Assembly: GCA_017590115.1 (NCBI GenBank)
Contig: JAGGNK010013003.1
Coordinates: 3,651,625-3,715,624 of the forward strand
From: Montifringilla adamsi
Taxonomy: Eukaryota; Chordata; Aves; Passeriformes; Passeridae
Length of the DNA stretch: 64,000 nt
Direction of reading: 5' to 3'
Below the pieces are notes generated by a model. It was not told the DNA's origin. It saw nothing but the letters and a program-made list of their open reading frames with translations, and ran no database searches. This document shows positions 35,046 through 48,100 of the stretch, piece by piece. The position numbers and the translations under genes were made by a program. How positions within the stretch are numbered: the first letter of the stretch is position 1; every line of letters begins with the position of its first letter.

Positions 35046-38000
35046 TAATTCTGAGGTTAAACAGCATAGTTCCATTCAGGTTAATATACAACATTTAATC
35101 TCTGGCAGACCATAGCTTATATTCAGGTTCAGTACAATGATGGTCTTCTCTAGGTGGGCATCTACCATTCCTTCAAGTCTTCACTCTTCATCCATGGGCT
35201 AATTATTGCTTACAGTGGACTAAGGTCCCTGTTAGGAAGGATTTGGGTAGCTGCTCCCTTAAAACAGCCATAAAGTCTGAGCCTATGATCAGTCATACAC
35301 AGACCAGCACTTCTAAATGGGCAGGGCCCTGATCTAAGCCACAAACACTTTTTTTTTTTTTTTTAAACACAAATACTCCTTTTTTTCTGGAAGTTGTTGC
35401 CTTTCTGCAACAATATTGTAACTTCTATTAGCAGTAACACTCCCACTTTCAGCCCTTTTAACAAGCATTCCAGTCAATAAAGGCCAGTGAATGGCCTGGC
35501 TCCAAGCCAAGGTCTGGGGATCTTAAAACAGACTGTATTAGTAGTACAGCTGAGTATCTGCTCCAAGTAACCCCAAAGCTGGGCAAGTCCCAAATTCTGC
35601 TTCAGAAACACTTGTGATGAACAGGTGGCTCAGCAGCAGCTCAAATTCAGCATCCAGTGCCGGAGAGGCAGCTGTGCTGAATCTTATCTTTGGGAACAGG
35701 AGTGTCTTGGCTGGGGGGGGGAAAAAAAAAACCAAAAAAAACCCCAAAAAACAGTGCTCTAAAGAAAGCTCCAGAAGGGGCACAAGAGGATGTAATGTGA
35801 TGCTACATTCAGCCATCACACAAGCCACCACTAACAGCCTGGTGCCAAAGACAAGGAGAAAGAAAGCGTTGGTGGCTTGGGCTGTCCACAAAGCAGGAAA
35901 GCCCAGCCACAGCTAAGTTTGTAGGAGAGCAAGAGAAGGCAGGAAAAGCTGCTCTTTGCATCTCAGAGGAGTTAGGAATGGTCTCAAACCCTCTTCTCCT
36001 TCAGCTGCACACTTCACACAATGCCAAGGGCTTCCAACCAGGCTGTCAGCTCTAGACAGTCTGGGCCAGGACAGGCTGGGCAGATCCATGTTGCTTCCTT
36101 CAGCCAGCAGGACAGCCTGGTGTTCAGGAACAGATGTCATTTGCCTCTCACATGCCACCAAGAGGGTGAGCAGGCAGCATGCTGTCACTTCAGGTCTGTG
36201 CAGAGATGCGTGCAGGCAGTGAGCATGTCACACAACAGTGTCCCCCGTGCGACTCTCCAAGCCCCTGACACACAGTGCTTCATCTCAGTCGCCTCACCAA
36301 GCCAGTTCTCCATTTGTCAGAGCAACAAAAGTTAAAGCCAGGTGAACTTGGCACCATGTGGGCTGACAAACCCAACAGGCCTTTGCTGCTCTCCCAAGGA
36401 AAATGCAGCACGACTGTTCAGACCTCTCTCTCCAAACAGACAAGCTCCTGCTGAGAAAGACAGATCAGCCTTATGTTCAAAGCTGCATCCAAGTGTTCAC
36501 TGTGACACAGAATTCCAGTGTGCTTCACAAGGAGAAAGACACACTGGAATTGTAGTACCCATCATCCCCTCAGCTATGGTAACAGAGCTTTCATCAGCAC
36601 CAGAGAAAGGAGCAGAGCTAAAGTCAGCTGAGCTCTTTGTACCACCCCAGAACAATTCACCCAGGAAGGATTTGGGTAATTAAAGCGGAGGACATTGCTA
36701 GAGCTGACCTAAAGAGCTGCAGCTAAATACCACTTCATCACAAGGACATGCAACAGTCAAAAAGGCAATGTCCCTGCCCTCTGCATCTTGGCTACAGTCT
36801 ACACCAAGGTTAGCAGTTCACCAATTCACTCCAAGGAGTTCATCCCCCTGCAGACCTTGCTGGGTCTCTGACATCTATCTCAGGCTACAATGGTAATTCA
36901 ATAATATTTTTAGTAAAGATTTAGGACATGAGGCGAGAAGGAAAATTTGTTTCTGACAGTATGTTGAAGAAAAAGAGGAACAATCCCAGCAGTGACATTG
37001 ACAGCTTGTAGGACAATCACAACCTGAGTTTTACCAGAGCTTCAAAGTGGCCAGTGATCCTCAAACAGAGATCTGTATTTGCTCAAAAGCTCTGCTCTGC
37101 AAATATTTCCTCTCCTACTCCCACTTTTTAAATTGCACAGGAAACAAAGTGCCTGCCCCCAAAATATAAAGTATTGCTGACTGACACACTTCCCACTTTG
37201 CATTCTCTTGGCATCAGCAGCTCTGCATGAAGGACCTGCGAGTTCTGCCTGTAGCAGATGCACCCAGTTTCACAACCTGACTGACTTCCAGAGCCCACTG
37301 ACAGCTGGGGGAGTCACAGCTCCATGGAACCAACACAAGGTTTAGCTGGCAGCAGACAGATAAGGAGACACGACAGCTGCTGACTGCGAGGAAAAAGCCT
37401 TCCACACATAGCTAACTACAACAACTTACTGCTAAATTTTTCAGTCCCTGCCTCAAAAAATCAGCATATTAGCAAAAATTAGCTGCCCCCTGTGCTCGTT
37501 CTTTTGCAGCACTGTTTTTAAGCAGGCTAGATGAGAAGGCCCAAGTGTCAGCATCATCAGATCCCTGTTGTGATCACTGAGCAGACAGACCCAGAAGCTT
37601 AAGAGGTCATTATCTCACCTGCAAAGTTTTCACTGGCACAAAGCAGACACAAATTTAAAGGAATCAGATTTATGCAAAGGCTTTGCAATCACTTTCATCA
37701 GCTGTTCACACTGAGAAACCAATCTTTGCATAAAAGTGTCAGAGGCACACAGGTTACGTTCCAGCAGCTCTAATACAGAAGTTTGCTCCAGACAAGAAAC
37801 AGGGCAGCTAACAGTGGAGTAACATTTTAAATGTTACTTTATAAACTTTCAAAAAAGTCTTCTTGATACTTGTGCCCTGCAGAAACATCTATTCTACTAA
37901 CAAGGCAAAACAAAATACTTTTTTTAAATGCACAGCTGTGGTGTACTCCAGCTCAGTGCCTTTCCTTGGATAGTTTTACTGTAGGGCTTTACATAAAATC

Positions 38001-39655
38001 AAAAATTTCTCCAGGCCTTTCAGGAGACAGGGCAACATTCTCTCATATGCCATAGTCTGTCCCAAAAGAAACTTGGGTAAGACACAGGAAGCAGCCTCAG
38101 GCTTCTCTGGGAGTTATGCAAAGAGGACTTCCTCCCTTTTTAGGGAACCACAGCCCCTTTCATCTGCCACCAGAAGACAATAATGCTCTGACAAGACTGT
38201 TGGATACTTCTCTAAATGCTCCTGCATCCAGTAAGATTTCTCACAAGAGAGAAGAGCCAGCCTCAGAGCTGCAGAGGTGTCAAGTTCCTGCACTCCTATC
38301 ATCAAAAGAGAAGACTGGCTGGCTTTTTCCAAGCCTGACTTGTTCCAGGTTTCTCCTTGCTCAAGGCAGGTGTGTCACCATTCATCTGAAATCAACACAT
38401 CACAGACTCAGCCTCTGTGGAAGTGGAAGGAGCCTGTAAAACCAGTCCTCACAGGAGCATCAAGAGGACTTTATGCCTGTTTGTTTATTCCACAGGCATT
38501 TTAGTGCTGCTGCTTTACTCTTCCATTTGAAAGCCAATCAAAGATTAGAGATTTGTTTTAGAAAAAAATAGTTTCTAGAAAAATACTGTTCTTAAGCACC
38601 TCTTATGCTGAATAATGAGACCTCTGTGTCACTCAACCTGTTTCCTCTGGGTTTTACTACAGATCCCCCCACTTCTGCATACCATGGATGGATTACCAGG
38701 ATCCAGCACAACACCAGGAATGGGAGCCAGCCAAAACGAAGTGTAAAGGCTCTTATGAGAAATGGAACACCAACAGTCTGGTTAAGCAGCCTGTCACCAT
38801 GCAAAGTTTGTTGCTTAGCATTGTGCCAGCCACTTCAGTTGGGACTTTAGAGACTTCAGAGAGATTTAATCTCTCAGACTGAATAAAGCCTGTCTGTCCA
38901 ACCTGTACAAACAGAGGGAGCTTATGGGGTACGAGTCCAGTCAGTCTGCAGTACCCTTAAAAAAAATTAACTGAGAACTGCACCCTGTCCAAAGGTTACT
39001 TGGTGAAATACTTTGGCAAATAAATCACTAATGAAAACTGTGTACCAAGAGGCAAAGCTGTGCTCGCCCCAAGGGTGCCAAAGCAGCAGCAAAAAAGAAT
39101 CACCACAGCAGATTTGCTTTTTCAACCCCAACTTGAGATCCCATCAAGTTTAACTTTCATATCCCACCAGAAGAGGACAAACAGCTGCAAGGGCTGGCAG
39201 AGCAGTGCTAACTAGCTGGTGCTGAAGCAGCCTACCCTGGACTGGGTTTTCCCAAAAAGAGCAGCCCCTGGCCTGTACAGGAACAAGTCAGCCTGATCCA
39301 GCAGCCACCAGCTACCTGCCACAGGACTGCTGCAGCCGGGCAGTAACACAGAGCAAGGTGACAGAGGCTCTGACAGGGAAGAGTCACTTTCATTTGCATA
39401 GCCCTCCATTAATAGAAGGCCCCTGAAATCAGGTGACATTTTTAGCATCACCTTCCCCTTTTTTGGTGCTTTTCATTATATATTTATAGCAAATCCCTTT
39501 CATTTCCGAAGGTGAAGAAATGCAGCAATAGTGTAAGTTTAGGTTGGATTGTCACCCAGTGGCAGAAAAGGAGAGAGCAGCAAAAACTTCAATTCCAAAG
39601 TATCAATGCACTAAATGACACAGCTGCTGAAGCAACCCCTTTATTCTTCAAGATG
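35046..39655. other. Interval between convergent CST7 and APMAP
   Basis: No gene recognised on either strand. It contains a T run at 35,348-35,364, a G8 run followed by A-rich DNA at about 35,712-35,755, and an isolated AATAAA near 35,476 that could serve a longer CST7 transcript. Confidence 0.45.
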
Positions 39656-39659
39656 CAAA

Positions 39660-41130
39660 ACCTCTTATTTAAAATTATACTATGCTTTGGGTTGGAAGGG
39701 ACCTCAAAGATCATCAGGGACACTTTCCATGAGACTGGGTTGCTCAGAGCCCCATCCAGCCTGGCCTTGAACACTTCCAAGTGTGGGGCATCCACAACTG
39801 CTCTGAATAACATATTCCAATCTCTCTGCTCCTGCTGGGCACAGAGGTAAGACTGACAGGCTGCAGTTCCCCAGGACTTCCTTTCTTCCCTTTTTTAAAA
39901 ATGGGGGTTATTTTCCCCTTTTCTAGTTGGTGGGAGCTTAACTGGACTACCACAACTCCCTAAGTACAATGGATAGTGACTTCATCCATCAGTTCCCCCA
40001 GGACCTGTAGATGCATAACAGGTCCTGCGCATCTTCATGTTCCTCAGATGATCTAAAATGTGATTTACAGTGGATGATTCTTCAGTCTCCCAGTCCCTGC
40101 CTTCCCTTTCTGCAACTCAGGCAGTGTGGCTGGAGCACTTCCTGGTGGAGAAGGGGGCAAAAAACTCATTGAGCACCTCAGCCTTTGCCATGTCTCAGGT
40201 AATCAGGTCTCCCCTTTCCTTCCAGAGAGGGTCCTCAGTTTTCCTAGTGTTCCTTTATATCACCCACACACCTGCAGAAGCTTTTCTTGTTGTCCTTGAT
40301 GCCCCGGCCACATTTAATTCTCTCAGAGCTTTATCTCCTCTAACCTCCTTTACCTTTATCTCCTCTAACCTGACCCCTGACTGCTCGGACAACCTCTCTG
40401 TATTCCTGCCAGGCTACAGCCCCTGCTTCCACCCTCCACAGGTCTCCTTTTAGTGTCTCAGCTTGTCCAAGAGCTTCCTGTTCATCCATACAAAGCCTCC
40501 TGGCATTTTTGCCCAACTTCCTCTCTATTGTGATGCATCACTCCTGAGCCTGGAGGAGGTGTCTTCCTCTGGCCTTCATTCCTCCAGGGCTTTATCCCAT
40601 GGTATTCTACCAAGCAGATCCCTGAAGTGCCAAAGTCTGCCCTCCTGAATCCAGGGCAGCAAGTTTGCTCTACACCCTCCTCCCTGCCCTAAGGAATTTG
40701 GACTCCACCACCTCATGATCCCTGCAGGCGATGCTGCCCTTCAGCTGCACATTTCCCCTCCAGTGAACACAAAGTCCACCACAGTCCCCTCATCCCTGGC
40801 TCCTCTACGAAACTCGAGTTCTTGTCTGGAATTCCTTTGTCACAAAATGTACCAGCACAGGCTTTCCTTTGCAATAGCTGGCAGCAAAGCATTCTCCAGA
40901 TTTACCAAGTAGAGCACCTGTTAAGAGAGGAAATCCCTGGACATGCATCCATGAGCTACTATTGCATTCCAAAAACTGCCACCAAAGCCTTCCTCATCCA
41001 CCAACAGCAGATTTTACAGGTGCCATTGGAGTCCACATCCACCTTCAGACACCAATATTCCCCAAAATCTTTACCAGTTCTTCATAAAAAGCATGTTGAA
41101 AAGGATTCCTGCAGGTAGCCCTCTTCTCCC
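39660..41130 (-). mobile_element. Large decayed CR1 LINE, minus orientation
   Basis: Translation of the minus strand shows CR1 ORF2 pieces in the right order. Around 40,540-40,840 is the end of the endonuclease and following linker (DLLGRIPWDKALEE, then WMNRKLLDKLKH near 40,470). Around 40,080-40,330 is the linker (GDLIT.DMAKAEVLNEFF). At about 39,865-39,945 is the start of the reverse transcriptase (KITPIFKKGKKGSPGELQPVSL). The sequence then jumps to the CR1 3' region (39,670-39,845), so most of the reverse transcriptase is deleted. Many stops and frameshifts are present, and the copy is dead. The right boundary is uncertain (40,900-41,130). It lies just beyond the APMAP 3' end in the same orientation as APMAP. 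Confidence 0.85.
40329..40372. repeat. Small direct repeat inside CR1
   Basis: CTTTATCTCCTCTAACC occurs twice in a row with a short spacer, a local duplication within the decayed LINE. Confidence 0.85.
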
Positions 41131-41209
41131 TGGAACGGTCACATAGACAATGAACAGGAGACTTTGAGGACCTGGTAAAACATGGAAAAACTACTACAAA
41201 CAACCCTTT

Positions 41210-41944
41210 TCAGACCCATTGGAAGTAGTCCTTTAATAACACAGAAAATGCAATTTTCATTCAACATCTGACCTCAATGCTATAAAGAAACACAGGAGTC
41301 GACAGGTAATGATCCAATTTGATTCTGCATGTTGATTAACAGTTAATTGCAATGTCTGATGTTACTTACACAGGTTGGAACTGAAGAAACCCAATGGTAC
41401 AACTAGATTCCTAGGCATGTCCTGATGTTGCTGCCTCTACCACAGCACCATGGTATAACATTAGAACATGCACTGTAATCACTCCTGGACAGGAGGGACC
41501 AAAACAGAAATTAACACATGCAAGCCACCCTCTTCCACCCAAATCCCATACAATTAAATTTCATCCATCACAATTCCTTCCAGAGTAAGAGGACACACAG
41601 TTGCATTAAAGGCGACATGATGGTGTCTGTTCAAGATGATTCCAAACAAGGCTGGGCACAGGAAAATCAATGGATTTCCTTGGAGGAACAAAGAACTGAA
41701 TGAAGATGCCTCACCACAGTCCTCAGATAAGAACAGTAATACAGGCCAACTCCAGAGCATGAGCAGTCAGCCAAGACAGAGGACAGGTGCAGCAAACTGT
41801 ATCTCTTCCTATGGCCACAGTGCTCCTGCACCTTAACAGAATGTCTGTCACTTTTTGTCACTTGGTCACACACTGCCTCAAGCACATGCTTCCTTTGCAC
41901 CTCTGCAGAAGTACAGACAGTGGGACTTGACCACGGGTGGGCAG
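41210..41944 (-). other. APMAP: Putative APMAP 3'UTR
   Basis: Immediately beyond the APMAP stop codon there is about 0.7 kb of non-coding sequence. The first plausible polyadenylation signal on the minus strand is ATTAAA at about 41,232-41,237 (TTTAAT on the plus strand). The length is similar to mammalian APMAP 3'UTRs as I recall them. Confidence 0.45.
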
Positions 41945-42154
41945 TTAAACATGCTGGAGATCAAGTCTGCCAATGTAGGGAGAGCGGAAGGATCCCAGGT
42001 AAAGGTGCCCGTTGTGCTCATGTGCCTCGCTGACATAAGCTACTGTCACTCCATTGGGATCATGGAAGCTTCTTTTGTAGGATCCTGTCTCACTGAGTTC
42101 AACAACAAGGCTGTATTTGGGTACAAACTTGGTCACAGTTTCCTGACTCAGCAA
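41945..42154 (-). CDS. APMAP: APMAP exon 9: C-terminal propeller blade and stop
   Basis: Encodes residues 344-412 (LLSQETVTKF to RLDLQHV) and TAA. The HEHNGHLYLGSF block is the conserved closing blade of the strictosidine-synthase-like fold. Acceptor CTTTTCTTCCAG. Confidence 0.95.
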   Translation of the reverse strand: MLSQETVTKFVPKYSLVVELSETGSYKRSFHDPNGVTVAYVSEAHEHNGHLYLGSFRSPYIGRLDLQHV

Positions 42155-45100
42155 CTGGAAGAAAAGAAAAAGAAAGAAAATCAACAAAAGGTTTTGCTCT
42201 CCACAATCCGATCTCAGACATTTATACAGGCAAAGACCACTCCACGCTCCTCAGAAGCAGCAGCTAAGAACACAAGGACACATTTTGAGTGAACACTCTT
42301 ACACAGGGTTAACACATCAATATCTGTAAAGCCAACTTGAGAAGAAACAAAAGGATCAGCAGAAGCTCACTCAACTCCAGAGGCAGGCTGAAAGGCTGCC
42401 ACAGCAGCTTGCTCTGGTGCAGCTGATGCCAAGCATCACTCAGAGCTCCTGCACTGCACCAGGAGAGACAGGGACAGCACAGACCTTGTTCAGCTGGAAT
42501 GAAATCCTAAGCACTGCTTGCTCTTTTTTGTTTTTTTGAGGACAGAAGTATTTTCAAGTCTTTGCACTGTTTAAAAAGCACCATGCTGTTTCTTTAGCCC
42601 TTAAAAAACCACATTATCCTTGCTCATCCTAAAGCGGGGTGACACAAAAAACAGGCATAAGTGAACCAGAACAAAATGTCACCTAACACCATCCACAACG
42701 TACACACTGTCTCCTAGGGTGCCTAGGGCAGTCATGGGAACAGCTCACACTTCCCAAATGCTCTTCAGACACCTGGCAATAAGCAGTTTAGGCACTTCAG
42801 GTGAAGTCTTCACATATCCAAATGTAGATCCTGTCTTGCTGCATGGTTAGAGATAGTCTCTTTTTCTTTCCTAAGATCAAGATGGAAGGCAACTTAAGAG
42901 ATGTGTACGTCCTACTCAAAGAAGCAAATGTTAAATTTTATTACCTATTAATATATAAAGGCTGTTCTACTAGGGGAAAGCAACAACAGTTTTAACCACA
43001 GCACCTAATGTTTTTTCAAATCTTCCTGTGAAGAGGAAGAAACAGGACAAACAAATATTTATCACTTCCATTCCTCTACTAAAGGTGATATTTTTAAAAA
43101 AAGTTCTTTTTAGTATTTTTTTACCTTAAATATCATGCTTTTTATCCATGTTTTTTCAGATAAGAAGTCCAACACAGAAAATCCAGGATTGGGTCTCACA
43201 ACTGCCATAGCTACCCAATATCCTCCAGAGCTGCTTAACCTGATATTGTCTGGAAGACCAGGCATGTTCTCAACAAACATATCTGCTCCACCTTTCATCA
43301 GCCCAGACACATAATACCTGAAAATTATAGATAATAGATTAGAACATCTTAACTCAATCAGTTTAAATAATAAATGACAGTCCCAATATTTAAAAAAAAT
43401 TTTTCCTATTTGGTACAGGGAAATACAGCACTGCCACACACTTCTCCCCAGGAAAAAAGTCAGCTTACTCCACTGTGCTTAAGGAGCCTATGATGGAAAG
43501 ATTATGCAACCCAGATGTTTAAAGTGAAATAAAAAAAATTAAATATTGAGGAAGGTCACCTTCTTTGTCATTTTTAACTAGGCATAACTGAAGTGTAAGG
43601 TTTCTTTTGTCATTCCATTCATTTATTTAAACAATCCCTACACAGATTAGTAATAATTCCAAAGTCATACTTGCCTTCTGATTCTAGCCATGGTTGTCTC
43701 CTGCACCAGGACAAAGTCTTCTGCAGGAGAGAGCTGCACACCATTGGGAAACCTCAGCCCCACCATTAAGACTTTCACTTCTTTTGTCACTGTGTCATAT
43801 TCAAGGAGGCTGAAAAGACACCATTTTTGAGTGAAGATAAATATTTATGCATCTGTGTTTCATTCTTCAGGCATTCCATCTTTTCTCACATGCACCATGC
43901 TTAAGTTAAGAAGGCAGAATAGCCAGGAAGCATTTGTTTGTGAACACAAGAGAAATAACAAGGCACTTGAGAGTGGCAGCATTCATGAAGGATTTGGGCT
44001 GAACATAATGCTAACATTTTCACTTTTAAAACAAAGCTCCATGCCAGTCCTCTTGAAGGAAAAAGGGGAATCTCATTTATTTTCCTGCAGGTCTCATTAG
44101 CAACACCCACACAATTCCCTCACCCTCCCCTGCGCAGTGCAGTGTTTGCAAAGGTGAGTTTATAAAGAGAAAAAATGTGAAGATCAAGGAAGTGGTGAAT
44201 TCCACTCCTACAGCTGAGCTGACAGCAAGTGAAATGCCTCGGGAAGGAGACACTTGCCGCCCATCATCTGTGCCTTCCATGAGCAGGAACAAGTAGTCTT
44301 GTCTTTGCCATTTACTGCTGGAGTCAGTGAAGTAGATCTTCCTCCCATCCCTGGTCACTGTAAGATCGTTTACAAATGACAACTTCTGGCCTTCTATCGG
44401 TGTTTTGGTCGACACAAGCATCTTTGTTTCACCTGGATACAAAAAGAAGAAGAAAAGAAGACACACAATGCAGCCACACCAAAATGCATCTCTCTTCACT
44501 TTGTGTAGATTTGGGTTACAGTGAAGTGAAAAGCTTTTCACTACCACAGTGAGATCAAGGCAGAAACAAAAGTACAGCAAACATGACAAAAGGTTTTATG
44601 TATCAATCTTTTCCTTTTATGAAAACCAAAAGACCTACAACAGAGCTCTATTCATGGATCCTAGGATAGCAATTTTAACAACAAAAACCACGTAACGCCA
44701 GAAGATAAGTCACTGGTAGCTCTGATCCAGACAGCCAGACACAGAGAGGAAGTGATTGCTACAGGGAAATAAATATCAAGTTCTTGCATGACTCATTTCA
44801 TCCAGACAGCTTCAAATCACTTTACAAAAAAAGACAGGCATTTTTTTGCCTGCAGCATCTGGCAAAACTGCAAACGAAGCCCAGATCTGTCAGTGGAAGA
44901 AAACTTTGGAGCAGAAAAGTCATACCTGTATCAGGATCAACTTCATAGAGTCCATAATAAGCATCTGCCACAAACAGGGTGTTATTTGGCCCCACTCGCA
45001 TGCCAAGTGGTCTTCCACACGTTGGCTCATCTTCACGGCCTCCTAGGAAACAATTTTAAAATTGTTTTCCAAACAGAAATAAATACAAGGCATTCAGGGT

Positions 45101-48100
45101 ACCTGTACAGGTGTGCTGGGTCTGGCTGAGATGAAGAGTGCTGTGCTTTGCACAGGCAGCTAAAAAGGTGTTTTGGCTACTTCTGAGCAGGGCTGGCACA
45201 GCATCAGTGCTCACTCCAACATTCCCCTCTCCAGCAGGCTGGGGGTGGGCAAGATCCTGGGAGGGGACACAGCCAGGACAGCTGGCCCAAACTGACCAAA
45301 GGGACATTCAATGCCCCTTTGGGGTCATGGTGTCAGTTGAGATACGAAAGCTGAGAAAAAGGAGGAGGAAGGGGAAGCAATTATTATTTACGTTTGCATT
45401 CCAAAAAAAATTCTACACGTGCTGCAGTCCTGCTTCCTGAGAAGCAGTCAGACATCACTGGCTGATGGAAAATAGAGAATAAAATATTTAAGGTTTTTTT
45501 TTTTTTTTCCTTTGCTTGCACATGTGACCTTTGAATCAAACTGTGGCTTGTAAAATCCCTATGGCATACACATGGCACATACATTCATTTAAAAATTATT
45601 CCTACTTTACTAGGTGGGAGTGAAGCAGGTATCCCCGTGCCGTGTTTTCACCAGTCTAGAGATAATCATAGAATCTGTCAGGGTAGTAACTAACAGCTGC
45701 CCAAGCTGGGGTAAAATCCAATCAGAAAATTGGATTTAACAAAATGCTTCTTCTCTGAAAGAATCAGTTTTACTGCAGGTTTGGGGGAGGTGTGTGCTCT
45801 GTTTTTTTAATTAAACAATTTTTAATTTAAAAAACCCATTCTTTTTCTGAGAAGGTGCAACATTGTCATGAACAGCTAGATTCTAGACACAAAGACACTG
45901 AAGACTTCTATATGAGGAGGAAGGGGAATTCTGCAAACCTGAATAATTTAGAAAAATTCAAGGAGAAAATTGAGCCCTGAAGAGCTAAGAACTTCAGAAC
46001 ATCAGCAGTCTGAAAACCTTATCAAGAGAAATTTTTGCAGAAGGCAGATGGCTACAGCCTTTCTGCTTCCCAATTCAAGGAGCACAAAAGTCCAGGCTCC
46101 CCATTACCACTTTGGCCCCAAAGAAGCAGGGCAGCACATCCTTCTCATCTCTCCCAAGCTGCTCAAGTCCAATGGAAATGAGCAGGAGAAAGGTGATTCT
46201 TCACACCCACCCCCACCCACATTCATGCCTAAATCCAGCTTCCCATCAGCTGTCCTACCAAGGCTGTTCTACTTACCAGGCAGCCAAGAGAGTGCTGCCA
46301 AGTCAGCCCAGAGTTTAATCATGTGAGCATCCACATAAGGTTACATAGAATAAATTATGGACATATTAATGAGAGCTAATAGGGACAGCAACAGTTCCTG
46401 ACATTAATTTCTAACTGGCAATCAGCACAGGGCTGCAGGACCTCAGGTGAGCTTCTGTATCATAGCCACAAACAAAACTCCCATCAGTCCCAACAACCAC
46501 TAGCCAGGCTTCTCAGACTGCCCAGGCACTGCTGAGATAGACATTAAGCTCCTCATAGAGATGGTTCTGTAATAAATAAGTTGCTACCAGTTTTCCTCAC
46601 TCAGTTGAAGCAAATAATTTGTTGAGAAAGAGGTGCAGAATTCCACAAGAAATAACTGCAATTTAGCAGTGAGAAAACAAAAATACAATGACCAATGCTG
46701 GATCTCTGCTAAAGCAAGTGCAGCTACAACTCCCACTGTGCTTACAAACACAGGAAGGGAAATAGGTACGAAAAATTGCAAGGCAAAATTCCGTAGATGG
46801 GGAAGGTGATACTTATATTCAAAAATCTCTAAGTAAGTTGCTGTCCTGTCCTGGGTAACCCAAAAAATGTGTATTCATATCTTCCCTATACCAACCTGCC
46901 CAAGATGACCACTGTCCCTTTAGAACCCAGGAGCTGGAAGAAGAACTGGGGTGTTTCAGCCCAGGCTCATAGAGGCAGGTGACCTGGGGTCCCTTTAAAA
47001 GAGAAGGAACAAGCACACAGAGCTCCTCTGTTCTCCCTAGGGCTTGGGAGCAGAGGCTGCAGCTTTTTTTGGCCAGGCCGCCAAGAAAGTTATCTGGGGC
47101 AGGTTCTCTGAGTCAAGGCAGTGCAAAGCAGCCTGGCAGGTTTGTTTACCTCCAGGCTTTGGAGGATTCTGTAACATCCTTCTGGCTGCTGCTGCCAGGG
47201 GCAGCCCCATTTCTGGGCCAGGGAGGACGTTTCCTTCAGACCTTTTTTTGCTGCTGCCACCCAGGACAGCTCCACCAGCACCATCCCCTCTCTCCAGCAG
47301 TCCCAGCCACTGACCCAGTTCCAGCTGAAACTGTCAGGAGAGCTCCTCTCAGATGGTGTGGAGCAGATGGATCAGCAGCATTTGACTGGTTTTGGACAGC
47401 ATGCTTCTGTTTTGTCCTTGTTTCCTGGTGGCTGTTGTTTGGTAGATGCTGTGATCATGAAGGCTTGGTTGCTGTGTTGATTTTTCTTTGTCAACAAGAT
47501 TCAGCACATTTGTATCTAGTGGTTATTACTGTTATCTTGGTTGTTGCTGTTTTAATTTTTAGTGAACTGCTATTTTTTCCACTTACATCTTCTCATGTTC
47601 ATCTCTCCTTATTGGTGAAAAAGGAAGGGTGAAAAATACAAGGAGAGATAATTCATTTTGGAGTGTCCTGTCTGTAGAATTGTTTTAAGCCAAAACACTT
47701 TCCCACTCACAAATTAGCTCAAGTTCATTCACTCACACTTGTTTAGAAGTCCTCAGTTTTTGAGGTGGCCCTTCAGCTCAGAATCTTGCTAACTTCAGCT
47801 TTCATAAATATCAGACCAGGTCACTGCCCATTTTTTTCTTAAGATAGATGCTTTTTCTGGATGGACTAACGGGAAAAGGAATGTTATTGTGGTGCACTTC
47901 ACTCTTGTCTTCCTCTCAATGTTAAGACACAGGATTTTCCATCAGCACATGATCCATGGTGAAGGCCTGGTAGTCATGACACAAAACCTCCTTGCATTCT
48001 TAAATTTTACAGCTGGAAACAGTGTGCTTTGCTATCAAGACTACCCATTTCCATTATTTTGGCCCTCTGTTCTACTCTTCCTTGCAATGTTCCAATATTT

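Noticed and set aside
44077..44589. 170-codon frame as a stand-alone gene
   Set aside because: It is APMAP exon 6 (44,258-44,432) read through into both introns.
46979..47632. 217-codon plus-strand frame in APMAP intron 4
   Set aside because: No family resemblance, low-complexity hydrophobic C-terminal half, antisense within an intron. Possibly part of an old repeat; not supported as a gene.
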